From assembly GCA_012034405.1 (NCBI GenBank), contig JAAVLZ010000005.1, forward strand, positions 1 through 64,000: a stretch of DNA of 64,000 bases, given 5' to 3'. The notes beneath the pieces are model-generated. The model saw only the letters and a list, made by a program, of their open reading frames with translations, was not told the origin of the DNA and made no database searches. The first letter of the stretch is position 1; each line of letters begins with the position of its first letter. A program made the position numbers and the translations under genes. Positions 52,085 through 60,383 of the stretch are shown here, one piece after another. This DNA is from Oscillospiraceae bacterium HV4-5-C5C (GTDB taxonomy: Bacteria; Bacillota; Clostridia; Saccharofermentanales; Fastidiosipilaceae).

Positions 52085-55000
52085 TCAGACCAAAGGGTCC
52101 GGTTCCAGCTGGCGAAGCGTCAGCGTGTCTTGAGGCAGGGCTGTGAGCGTCGCCATGTTGCCGATCACGCAGATATGCGTCGGTGCCTGCAGAGCCTGGT
52201 CCAGCAGGTCCGGCCAGCCGGTAAAAGAGGCCGGTCCTGACGCCAGCGCCTGAGCCAGTGCTTGTTCAATATCCGCCCGGCTCAAACCGGACAAGTAAAG
52301 CGACAGCGCGGTCTCAGCTTTGCCTGATGGCGTGAGCGGCGGGTCAAACTGATTGACGCTGCCGATGATAAAGGGCAGCAGGGCCGCCTCATCCGGGATA
52401 TGCTGCCGCAGCCAATCCGGCAGGCTTTTGAAAATATCCAAAGTGCGCTGTAAATTGGGGTCACGGTATGTGGTCAGGAGCCCGATCCCGCTGCGCTGCA
52501 GACTCATATCAGTCCCGTAGGCACCGCCCATGGCCCGGATTTGAGGGTGCAGCAGTTCCAGGGAGATGTAGTGCGCCAATACGCCATAAAAGCCGTTGTA
52601 ACCCTGGCTGCCGGCAGCCTCCAGATCAAACGCTCGCGCGATGAACTGAACCTCCGCGGATGTCATAATCCCTTCTTGCCGCGCCGGCGGGCTGACCACC
52701 CAGGGATCGCCTGGCTCAGCCAGATTATGGGGCCGGGCGGCCGCCTGTTCCTGCTCCGTCTGCCGGTCCGTACCCCGGGCCGGACTCCGCCTGGCCAGCA
52801 GGCGCTGCAGCCATTCGCTCAGCTGTAGCTGAAGCTGCGGCTGAGCCCCGGCTTCCGCGCCGATCGCAGCCGTTATGCCCGCCGGGCTGATTAAGCGCCG
52901 ATAGAGCTCCGCTAATTCATGCGTCAGCTCTGCGGTTTCTCCGGGCAGCCGCTTAAGCGTCCGGCAAATCCAGTCATAATAGGCCAGACCATTCAGGCGG
53001 TCTTTAAGGCGGCTATCCGGCCGGATACCGGCAGAGGCGCGTAAGGCGGCAAAGGCGCTGCCATATTGGATGATCTGCTGTTCCAGGCGGTTTTTTTGTT
53101 TTAATAACAATTCCTTAAGCCGCTCGGTTTCATCCAGACGACTGTCCGTCAGGATTTCCACCAGCAGGTCTCCCCAGGCTTTTACCTGATCTTCCGTCGC
53201 TTTGCCGCTGACAGTTAACAGCAGCTGTACGGGCAGCGAGGCTTTTGCCGGGAGCCAGAGGTCGTCTTTAGACGCAAAGCTGCGGCTGAGACTGAGGGAT
53301 ACCTGCAGACCGCCGGTTTTGAGATAGATTTCCGTATCAAGCTCTGCATAGCTCAGCCGGCGGGTAGATAGTTTGCCCAAGCAACTGGCTAAAAACGCCA
53401 GAGGGGAAAAATCTTCCGCTGACATATGATTGAGCTTAAAGACAATCTGCAGATAGCGGATGCCGGCCGTAAACTCACTTTCCCGCAACAAGACGCCGTC
53501 TGGCAGACCGGGCAGCTGGCAGCGTTCTTCCCTGGCCCAGGGCGAAAGCCTGGCCGGCACATCCTGCAGCGTCAGCCGCGGGATGGTGGCCAGCTGCTCC
53601 GGGCGGTCCGGGGTTTCCTGCCAGGCGTTCAGCCGGCGGGTTTCAGCCAGGATCTGCTGACGCTTTGCTTCAGGCCATTGACTGAGCGTATCTGCCAGCG
53701 ACCGGGCGGTCTGCTGCTCCTTTTCCTGTCCCAGACCCGGCTTGCCCTCCATCAGCAGCGTCAGCCGGTGGGGATTATCTAAATAGGCCTGTCTGGCCAG
53801 GCGGTGAAAGTCCGGCGCGCCGCTCCTGATATCCTGTCTGAGCTCCGCCAGTACCTGGCTGTAGCTCAGGTTCTGCCAGGGACTGCCGCCGTATAGCCAG
53901 GCATCCATGGCCCAGACATAGTAAAGCAGACCGCGCGTAGGCATATCCTCACATTCGCGCAGATCATACTCCACCCGGTTTAACGCGCCTTCCAGCTCTG
54001 CCAGATTGAGTCCGTCAGCCAGGCTTTTTTCCAGAGCGCTTTCAATCACCGTCTGAAAGCGGCTGACATCGGTCTCCCCGGAATTGACTAAAACCAAACC
54101 CAGCAGGTTCTGCTGCAGATTGTCATCAATCACCCTGACATCTTCGCCCAGTCCCGCGTCCAATAAGGCCCGGCGCAGAGGAGCACCCGGCCCGGATATT
54201 AAAACATCTGACAGAATTTCCAGCATCAGATTTTCTTTACGGTTATTGAATGAACCATACACGCAGGCATACGCCAGCCAGTTTTTGCCCTGCGGGTCCT
54301 GGCCCTCCGGCAGGGGATAGGTGGCAGCGGCCTGGCGGGGCTGAGTGAACGGTTCAGCCAGCGGTAACCGCGGTTTCAGCGTCTCCGGCAGGCGGTCGAA
54401 GGCCCCCAGACAGGTCTGATCCAGGCGCTCAAGCTCAGCGGCCAGATCAAGCCGGCCATACAGGCAGATCCAGCTGTTAGAGGGATGATAATGCCGGCGG
54501 TGAAAGTCCAGAAAACTCTGATAATCCAGCTGGGGAATAGCATCAGGGTGACCGCCTGATTCATAAGCATAGGGGGTCCCCGCAAACAATTGCCGGTTCA
54601 CTTCATAGCTCAGGACCGTCATGGGATCAGCGTATGCGCCCTTCATTTCATTGAGGACGACGCCGGAACGAGTCAGCGGGCCATCCGGGTCGCTTAAGTC
54701 ATAATGCCAGCCCTCCTGCGCAAAGATCAGCGGATTATCATAGATAGCCGGGTAAAAAACGGCATCCAGATAAACATCAGACAGCTGATGAAAGTCTTTG
54801 AGATTGCGTGAGGCTACCGGAAACAAGGTTTTATCCGGGTAGGTCATGGCATTTAAAAATGTTTGCAGACTGCCTTTATAAAGATCCATGAACGGTTCTT
54901 TGGTCTGATAATGCCTGGAGCCGGATAAGACGCTGTGTTCAATAATATGCGGCGCGCCATAGTCATTTTCAGGCGGGGTCTTGAAGCCGATGCCAAAAAC

Positions 55001-55150
55001 CCTGTTATCATCATCATTGATCAGAGCCATAATCCTGGCTCCGCTGGCGCTGTGCTCCAGCAAGGCAGCGTCACAATCTATGTCCTGTAAGCGGCAGGTT
55101 TCCAGCACCTGATAACCGCGGTAAAGCGGATCAATAGCAGCATTTTTCAC
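52085..55150 (-). CDS. M16C (presequence protease-like) zinc metallopeptidase
   Basis: Large insulinase-family peptidase of 1021 residues, made of two halves that form a closed chamber degrading peptides. The inverted zinc motif HxxEH is His68-Glu71-His72 in GAPHIIEHSVLSGS, and the third zinc ligand is Glu168 in VVLNEMKG. Length and sequence (LQTFLNAMTYPDKTLFPVAS, and the inactive C-terminal half with GIGLLTTYRDPNL) match the M16C/PreP subgroup. There is no signal peptide, so it is probably cytoplasmic. The start is GTG after GAAGGTG. It lies downstream of the repeat lipoprotein gene, separated by a terminator. Confidence 0.93.
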   Translation of the reverse strand: MKNAAIDPLYRGYQVLETCRLQDIDCDAALLEHSASGARIMALINDDDNRVFGIGFKTPPENDYGAPHIIEHSVLSGSRHYQTKEPFMDLYKGSLQTFLNAMTYPDKTLFPVASRNLKDFHQLSDVYLDAVFYPAIYDNPLIFAQEGWHYDLSDPDGPLTRSGVVLNEMKGAYADPMTVLSYEVNRQLFAGTPYAYESGGHPDAIPQLDYQSFLDFHRRHYHPSNSWICLYGRLDLAAELERLDQTCLGAFDRLPETLKPRLPLAEPFTQPRQAAATYPLPEGQDPQGKNWLAYACVYGSFNNRKENLMLEILSDVLISGPGAPLRRALLDAGLGEDVRVIDDNLQQNLLGLVLVNSGETDVSRFQTVIESALEKSLADGLNLAELEGALNRVEYDLRECEDMPTRGLLYYVWAMDAWLYGGSPWQNLSYSQVLAELRQDIRSGAPDFHRLARQAYLDNPHRLTLLMEGKPGLGQEKEQQTARSLADTLSQWPEAKRQQILAETRRLNAWQETPDRPEQLATIPRLTLQDVPARLSPWAREERCQLPGLPDGVLLRESEFTAGIRYLQIVFKLNHMSAEDFSPLAFLASCLGKLSTRRLSYAELDTEIYLKTGGLQVSLSLSRSFASKDDLWLPAKASLPVQLLLTVSGKATEDQVKAWGDLLVEILTDSRLDETERLKELLLKQKNRLEQQIIQYGSAFAALRASAGIRPDSRLKDRLNGLAYYDWICRTLKRLPGETAELTHELAELYRRLISPAGITAAIGAEAGAQPQLQLQLSEWLQRLLARRSPARGTDRQTEQEQAAARPHNLAEPGDPWVVSPPARQEGIMTSAEVQFIARAFDLEAAGSQGYNGFYGVLAHYISLELLHPQIRAMGGAYGTDMSLQRSGIGLLTTYRDPNLQRTLDIFKSLPDWLRQHIPDEAALLPFIIGSVNQFDPPLTPSGKAETALSLYLSGLSRADIEQALAQALASGPASFTGWPDLLDQALQAPTHICVIGNMATLTALPQDTLTLRQLEPDPLV

Positions 55151-55211
55151 AGGTTCACCTTCTGTCTGTTTAATTATGTCATTTCTTTCATGTTAGCAGA
55201 GAAACACAGAC

Positions 55212-55260
55212 AAAAAAAGCACACCCGGAACGCTGTCTGTAAGGCAGGTCCCAGGTGTAC
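55212..55260 (-). terminator. Rho-independent terminator of the repeat lipoprotein gene
   Basis: On the minus strand ACACCTGG pairs with CCGGGTGT, followed by GC and seven T (55218-55212). It lies about 80 bases beyond the lipoprotein stop and just before the M16C peptidase start. Confidence 0.8.
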
Positions 55261-55339
55261 TCCTGAGGTTAGTTTGTAAACTTAGGTTTACGCTATCCCG
55301 GATCTGTTTTCAGAACCAGGCAGATGGCCGTATTAAAGA

Positions 55340-55651
55340 TCAGCCTTTGGTGGTTGTCGCCGCCGCGGTGGTTTCAGCAGCCTTGGTGGTTTCAGCAGCC
55401 TTGGTGGTCTCGGCAGCCTTGGTGGTCTCCGCAGCCTTGGTGGTCTCTGCGGCCTTGGTGGTCTCCGCGGCCTTGGTGGTCTCTGCAGCCTTGGTGGTCT
55501 CTGCGGCCTTGGTGGTCTCTGCGGCCTTGGTGGTCTCTGCGGCAGTCGTCGTCACTGCAGCAGTCGTGCTGCTGGTCTTATCTCCACCGCAAGCAGCCAA
55601 CATCGTAACACTCATAACAGCCACCATAACAGCGGTCAAAAACTTTTTCAT
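55340..55651 (-). CDS. Short lipoprotein composed almost entirely of AAETTK repeats
   Basis: Protein of 103 residues. A lipoprotein signal (MKKFLTAVMVAVMSVTMLAA) ends in the lipobox LAAC with Cys21, followed by GGDKTSSTTAAVTTT. Nine perfect AAETTK hexads and a partial tenth then fill residues 37-95, ending AAATTTKG. No folded domain follows. Such Thr/Ala/Glu/Lys linkers usually tether solute-binding domains of Clostridia to the membrane; here only the tether exists. GAGGAGG precedes the ATG, and a terminator follows, so it is an expressed unit. It may be a surface spacer or the remnant of a binding protein. Confidence 0.8.
   Translation of the reverse strand: MKKFLTAVMVAVMSVTMLAACGGDKTSSTTAAVTTTAAETTKAAETTKAAETTKAAETTKAAETTKAAETTKAAETTKAAETTKAAETTKAAETTAAATTTKG
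55367..55543. repeat. 18-bp tandem repeat array
   Basis: Nearly ten 18-base units encoding Ala-Ala-Glu-Thr-Thr-Lys, differing only at synonymous positions. The array keeps frame whatever its copy number, so length variation between strains is likely. It also creates long spurious frames on the opposite strand. Confidence 0.95.
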
Positions 55652-55806
55652 CTTTCATCCTCCTCATAGGAGCCTTGGGTTTGTCTTGCTTTATACAGCT
55701 CCTTTGCACAATCCCTATTTCACCACTCTTGTATGAATGATCTTTTCTTTAATTGTGAATTTAATGTGTCGTAATTCTGGCATCAATGTGAATATCTCCC
55801 TCGCAA

Positions 55807-55845
55807 ACGGGGATAAAGGCCCATTACATGGGCCTTTATCCCCGT
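55807..55845. terminator. Perfect 18-bp inverted repeat (terminator or operator)
   Basis: ACGGGGATAAAGGCCCAT (55807-55824) and its exact complement (55828-55845) are separated by TAC. It lies about 95 bases past the stop of the araC-like gene and upstream of the lipoprotein gene. The minus-strand continuation has only a short T-run, so it may be a strong hairpin terminator or a protein-binding site. Confidence 0.75.
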
Positions 55846-55941
55846 CACAGATAATTCATATTTAAGGGCTTGTTTATTAAGAGGGCGGGCTGCGGCTGCC
55901 TTTGGAGGCATAAAATCAGCCGCTTAGCTCTGAAAAAGCCC

Positions 55942-56724
55942 TCATAAATCCGTAATTGGCCCTGGCCCCGGCATGCCCAGACGTTGCGCCTGCCGTCGGT
56001 AATCGCTGGGGCTCTGGCCGACACTCTTTTTAAAGGCAGCTGAAAAGTATGATAGCGAGCTGAATTCAAATAAGGCAGCGATCTCCAATAACGGCAGATC
56101 CGTGTCGGTCAGGAAGCGGCAGATGGCGCCCATCCGTTCCTGATCATAGTAACTCATCAGCGACTGTCCGGTTTCCTGACTGAACCGCGAGGACAAGTAA
56201 TTCGGATGGCAGCCGACATATTCTGCAATATCGTTCAGGCTCAGCCTTGACTGCAGATGGCGCTGGATATAATGCCTGGCCCGGTGGACCAGCGGCGAAT
56301 CTTCCTGCCGGTTCTGCCCGGCCAGACGGCAAAAATCCAACAGCATATCATATTCCAGGGTTTCAGCCTGCTGACGGCTACCCACCGCCTCCACCCGGCG
56401 GATATATAAATCGCTGAGCATGAAGGCTGCTTCGCTTTCCGCGCCGGCCTGTATAGCCGCTCTGGTAAACAAGGTACAGGAAGCGATCAAGGAATTCTTA
56501 AGCGAACGGATAGGATCAGCCGCCAGCTTGGCCCGTTCCAGACTGTTTATCTGATGCAGAACTGACATAGCCTGGGTGCTGTCGCCTTGCTCAATCAAAG
56601 CCAGCAATTTATGCTCCAGTAGATAGGGCGGGTGTTGATAGGCCTGCAATTGGTTGGTGAGCCGTTCCTGCTGCAGGCGCTGTTTCAATACATCCCCGGA
56701 CCGTGAATTTTTGGTTTCAGTCAT
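55942..56724 (-). CDS. AraC-family transcriptional regulator
   Basis: DNA-binding protein of 260 residues. The C-terminal ~100 residues hold two helix-turn-helix motifs: LSLNDIAEYVGCHPNYLSSR, then FSQETGQSLMSYY, and PLLEIAALFEFSSLSYFSAA, then FKKSVGQSPSDYRR. The N-terminal 150 residues are helical without a cupin-like sugar domain, resembling regulators of sugar ABC transporters in Clostridia. The second of two close ATGs is used because AAGGAG sits six bases before it. It is divergent from the sugar operon starting at 57009 and probably controls it. Confidence 0.88.
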   Translation of the reverse strand: MTETKNSRSGDVLKQRLQQERLTNQLQAYQHPPYLLEHKLLALIEQGDSTQAMSVLHQINSLERAKLAADPIRSLKNSLIASCTLFTRAAIQAGAESEAAFMLSDLYIRRVEAVGSRQQAETLEYDMLLDFCRLAGQNRQEDSPLVHRARHYIQRHLQSRLSLNDIAEYVGCHPNYLSSRFSQETGQSLMSYYDQERMGAICRFLTDTDLPLLEIAALFEFSSLSYFSAAFKKSVGQSPSDYRRQAQRLGMPGPGPITDL

Positions 56725-57008
56725 TCGCATCTCCTTTTCGCTGCTGCTTTCAAAATTGTCTCACCCTTGATTTTCATCTTCAAGTCTCTTTGTTTCATTT
56801 GACACAATACATCATAGCAATCAGTGCCCTTTTGCCATTTTCGCCGTTTTTCGGTTTATTTTATATTAATATTGCAACATATCGCTTAGGATTTCTAAAA
56901 TGCATCCCGGCCAGTTGTTAATAATATGCTTATCAAGACAGTGTGATCGTGACTAAGAGCTGCCAGCAGCTCCGTTAGCCAGCGACCCGACCATGAGGAG
57001 GAAAAGGG
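56725..57008. promoter_or_regulatory. Divergent control region of the sugar locus
   Basis: 284 AT-rich bases between the araC-like gene and the binding-protein gene. TTGACA is present at 56799-56804 and an AT-rich TATATTAAT stretch at about 56862-56870, but no pair with ideal spacing is evident. A regulator site cannot be singled out by eye. Confidence 0.4.
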
Positions 57009-58337
57009 ATGAACATGAAAAAAATCTTCAGCAGTGGATTGGCTCTCTCTACAGCATTGGTACTGCTGGCAGCCTGCAGCAGTACCAGTACCAATACCGG
57101 CAGCTCAGGCAGCAGTCAGGCTGCGACCGGTGAAACAGCCGGAACAGCCATGCAGACGGACGGCGGCAGCAGTGAAACCGTCAGTATTACCTTAATGCAG
57201 AGTAAAACTGAAATACAAGAAGATCTGCAGACCGTGGTCGATGACTACAATGCATTAAATACCGGCGTAAATGTCACCTTGCTGGGCACCTCCGGCGATA
57301 ATTTCAGTACCGTATTGCAATCCAATTTCGCGGCTGATCCCGCCTCAGCGCCTACGATCTTTACGATTTCCGGACCGGGCGCGGAAAAATTCAACGATTA
57401 CATGGCAGCGCTGGATGACACCAAAGCCAGCACCTTGCTGGCTGATAATATGAAAGCGCTATTTTCTGACGCTGACGGCAAAGTCAATGGTCTGCCGATG
57501 GGCGTTGAGGGCTACGGTTTCATCTATAACGTGGATATGTTCAAGCAGGCCGGAATTGACGCGGCCAGTTTGACTGATATGGATCAATTTGTGGCCGCGC
57601 TGGACACCTTATCCAAGGTTGACGGGGTCACCGCTCCGATTGGCTTTGCCAAGGAAAACTATTTTGTCTTTGTCCACTTCTTTAACTGGGGCACGGCGCT
57701 GGATGATAGCTATTCAAGCGATCTGGCTGATGTGGCTGCCGGCAGCAAGACGCTGGCTGATATCCCCTCCGTCAAAGCCTGGGCAGACGCGCTGGATCAG
57801 ATTGCGCCTTATACCAATAAAGGCCAGGTCAGCTATGACGAACAAGTAGCAGGCTTCAGCGCGGGCCAGTATGCCATGATTCACCAAGGTGTCTGGGCTC
57901 AGCAGGTTCTGGATGATAACGAAGTGGATTTTGACTACGACTTCCTGATGTATCCATTGGAAGGAAACAGCAAAATGCCGGTGGGCGCGTCTACCGCTTA
58001 CCGGGTCAATAACAAAGCCACTGAGGCCCAGCAGACGGCCGCCAAGCAATTCCTGGACTGGCTGATTACCAGCGAGGACGGCCAGAATTATTCCGCAGAT
58101 TTATTAAATCTCATCCCGCCTTATGAGGGCATCAAAGCCCCGACCGGCAAGCTCACCGAAACAGTGGCAAAATACGCGGCTGACGGACAGACGCTGGACT
58201 GGACCTTTAATACTGATTATCCCTCCGGTATTGATGTAGACGGCGCTGCTGCCATGCAGGATTACTTTAATGGTAAAACGGACGGTGAAGGCTTGCTGCA
58301 GCAACTCACCGAAGCCTGGGGGCGCGTTTCAGAATAA
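57009..58337 (+). CDS. Sugar ABC transporter substrate-binding lipoprotein
   Basis: Extracellular binding protein of 442 residues (family 1 solute-binding type). The signal peptide ends in lipobox LAAC (Cys23), followed by a Ser/Thr/Gly-rich tether (to about 56). The mature fold shows VSITLMQSKTEIQEDLQTVV at the first strand, GLPMGVEGYGFIYNVDMFKQ at the hinge and GQYAMIHQGVWAQQVL near the second lobe, typical of disaccharide or oligosaccharide binders. AGGAGGAAAA precedes the start. It is the first gene of an operon with two permeases and a GH65 phosphorylase fusion, implying an alpha-linked disaccharide as ligand. Confidence 0.92.
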   Translation: MNMKKIFSSGLALSTALVLLAACSSTSTNTGSSGSSQAATGETAGTAMQTDGGSSETVSITLMQSKTEIQEDLQTVVDDYNALNTGVNVTLLGTSGDNFSTVLQSNFAADPASAPTIFTISGPGAEKFNDYMAALDDTKASTLLADNMKALFSDADGKVNGLPMGVEGYGFIYNVDMFKQAGIDAASLTDMDQFVAALDTLSKVDGVTAPIGFAKENYFVFVHFFNWGTALDDSYSSDLADVAAGSKTLADIPSVKAWADALDQIAPYTNKGQVSYDEQVAGFSAGQYAMIHQGVWAQQVLDDNEVDFDYDFLMYPLEGNSKMPVGASTAYRVNNKATEAQQTAAKQFLDWLITSEDGQNYSADLLNLIPPYEGIKAPTGKLTETVAKYAADGQTLDWTFNTDYPSGIDVDGAAAMQDYFNGKTDGEGLLQQLTEAWGRVSE

Positions 58338-58505
58338 GGTTCTGTGACAAAAATCCAGCTGGCGCGGTTCCGGATTGACCGCGCCGGTTCCCCTTTCAGC
58401 AGAAGGCGGGTTTGTTGCTGCCAAAGCCTGGCTCACCACCTGGATGTGGGTGCTCCCTCTGGCTGCAGTCGTAACAACCGCCTTCTATCATTCAGGAGGC
58501 AGATT

Positions 58506-59441
58506 ATGCAGAAGACAACAACGACCGGAGCAGATCGCGCCGCCAGGTTCCGGAAGAGCCGGGCTGGCAGGCGGCGGCGGGACACCTTAGTATTCACGCT
58601 GTTTATGCTCCCCGCCCTGTTCCTGTTTATCAATGTGGTCGGTATACCCTTTCTTTTGGGCGTTCGCTATTCTTTCAGCGACTGGGGTGGATTTGGTCTG
58701 TCAGGCTCCCGCTTTACCGGTCTGACAAATTACTCGGACGCTTTACAGGATCGCTTTTTTTTAGCAGCCTTTGGGCGTTCTTTTGTGTACGCGTTATTTA
58801 TGCTGGTATTTGTAAATCTGCTGGGTTTCTTTTTGGCCTTGCTGCTGACCCAGAAATTCCGCAGTCACAATCTGCTCAGATCCATCTTTTTTATGCCCAA
58901 TCTGATCGGCGGCCTGATCTTAGGCTTCATCTGGCAATTTATCTTCAGCCGCCTGTTCACTCAGCTGGGCACGATCACCGGCAACAGCAGTTTCTTTTTC
59001 AACTGGCTGACCAGCGATCATTTTGCTTTTGCGGCGCTGGTTATTGTCGGCATCTGGCAGCAGGCCGGTTATGTCATGATTATTTATATCGCAGGCCTGC
59101 AGGCCATACCCTCTGATGTTACGGAAGCCGCTTCAATTGACGGCGCCGGTCCCTGGCAGCGCCTGACCCGGATTACCATACCGCTGATGATCCCCTCCTT
59201 TACCGTCAATCTCTTTGTTACCCTGTCAAACGCCATGAAACAATATGACATCAATCTGTCCCTGACGAACGGCGGACCGGGGCGCTCCACTGAACTGGTC
59301 GCGATGAATATTTTTAACTCCGCGTATCGCTACCAGGACTTTGCGCAGGCTCAGGCCAAAGCGGTGCTGTTCTTTATCGTCATCTTCATCATCACGCTGG
59401 TACAAATCAACGTGACGAAATCACGGGAGGTACAGTTATGA
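58506..59441 (+). CDS. Sugar ABC transporter permease (MalF-like)
   Basis: Integral membrane subunit of 311 residues with six main helices after a basic N-terminus. The ATPase-contact EAA loop reads EAASIDGAGPWQRLTRITIP, followed by NAMKQYDINLSLTNGGPGRS, standard in carbohydrate uptake 1 permeases. AGGAGG supports the ATG at 58506; the frame extends to 58344 without membrane character. The 168-base gap after the binding-protein gene may allow higher expression of the latter. It overlaps the next permease gene by ATGA. Confidence 0.92.
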   Translation: MQKTTTTGADRAARFRKSRAGRRRRDTLVFTLFMLPALFLFINVVGIPFLLGVRYSFSDWGGFGLSGSRFTGLTNYSDALQDRFFLAAFGRSFVYALFMLVFVNLLGFFLALLLTQKFRSHNLLRSIFFMPNLIGGLILGFIWQFIFSRLFTQLGTITGNSSFFFNWLTSDHFAFAALVIVGIWQQAGYVMIIYIAGLQAIPSDVTEAASIDGAGPWQRLTRITIPLMIPSFTVNLFVTLSNAMKQYDINLSLTNGGPGRSTELVAMNIFNSAYRYQDFAQAQAKAVLFFIVIFIITLVQINVTKSREVQL

Positions 59442-60364
59442 CGCGACAAGGATCATCGGGATCCCCGTCTGATCCGCAAAGACGGGTCAGCTCACCTGAT
59501 GCTAAAAGCCGCCCGCGCGCAGCAGGCCGGGGCAAACGTGCCGGGCTGGCGGCTCTCGGATGGTTTTTAGCCTTGTTTGTGCTCGGGCCGCTTTATATCA
59601 TCCTGATCAATTCCTTTAAAAGCCGCAAGCAGATCTTCAGCGACCAGTTAGGTCTGCCCAGCAGCTTCAGCTGGGCCTACTATCAGGAGGCCGGCCGGAA
59701 AATGGATTTTGGCCGGGCTTTGTGGAATTCCTTCTGGGAAGTTGCGGTATCCGTCCTCCTGATCGTGCTGATTTCCTCCATCACCGCCTGGGCGCTCAAC
59801 CGCCGGCACACCCGCGGCTCTAAGCTCCTCTTTGTCCTGTTTATTTCCATGACCTTGATTCCGTTTCAGGCGGTGATGCTGCCGCTGGTCCAGTATTTTA
59901 CCAAATGGACGATTCCCGCGCTGGGCTTCAAAATGGTGGGCACACTGTATGGACTGGTCTTTTTTAACATTGGCTTTGGCCTTCCCCTGTCCATATTTTT
60001 ATTCCACGGTGCGGTGACCCAGGTGCCAATTTCCATGGAGGAAAGCGCCACCATAGACGGCTGCAACCGCTGGCAGTTATTCTGGCGCATTGTCTTCCCT
60101 AATCTGACGCCGATGGCCATTACCGTTGGTATCCTGAATGTCATCAGTTACTGGAATGATTATCTTCTGCCATCCATGGTGATACAAGATCCAAAACTCC
60201 GGACGATTCCTCTGTCCACCTTTTACTTTTTTGGCGAATTCAATATTCAGTGGAATCTGGCTCTGGCCGGTCTGGTCATGACGATTCTGCCGGTCGTATT
60301 GTTTTATCTCTTTGCTCAGCGCTACATTATTGACAGTGTCATGACCGGCGCCGTAAAGGGTTAA
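59438..60364 (+). CDS. Sugar ABC transporter permease (MalG-like)
   Basis: Second membrane subunit of 308 residues, six helices. The EAA loop reads EESATIDGCNRWQLFWRIVF, then PNLTPMAITVGILNVISYWN. The start overlaps the previous stop (ATGA). No ATPase gene is present in the locus, so the transporter probably uses a shared MsmK/UgpC-type ATPase encoded elsewhere, as is common for this group in Gram-positive bacteria. The phosphorylase fusion gene follows 19 bases downstream. Confidence 0.92.
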   Translation: MTRQGSSGSPSDPQRRVSSPDAKSRPRAAGRGKRAGLAALGWFLALFVLGPLYIILINSFKSRKQIFSDQLGLPSSFSWAYYQEAGRKMDFGRALWNSFWEVAVSVLLIVLISSITAWALNRRHTRGSKLLFVLFISMTLIPFQAVMLPLVQYFTKWTIPALGFKMVGTLYGLVFFNIGFGLPLSIFLFHGAVTQVPISMEESATIDGCNRWQLFWRIVFPNLTPMAITVGILNVISYWNDYLLPSMVIQDPKLRTIPLSTFYFFGEFNIQWNLALAGLVMTILPVVLFYLFAQRYIIDSVMTGAVKG

Positions 60365-60383
60365 GGATGTGAGGAGGAATGGC

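Noticed and set aside
55367-55543. CRISPR-like array
   Set aside because: Units are contiguous 18-base coding repeats with no spacers, and no cas genes are present.
55347-55736. Long plus-strand frames opposite the repeat lipoprotein (Val/Ala/Leu and Trp/Ser repeat proteins)
   Set aside because: They are mirror images of the 18-bp repeat, without a ribosome site or domain; the minus-strand lipoprotein has a signal peptide and a ribosome site.
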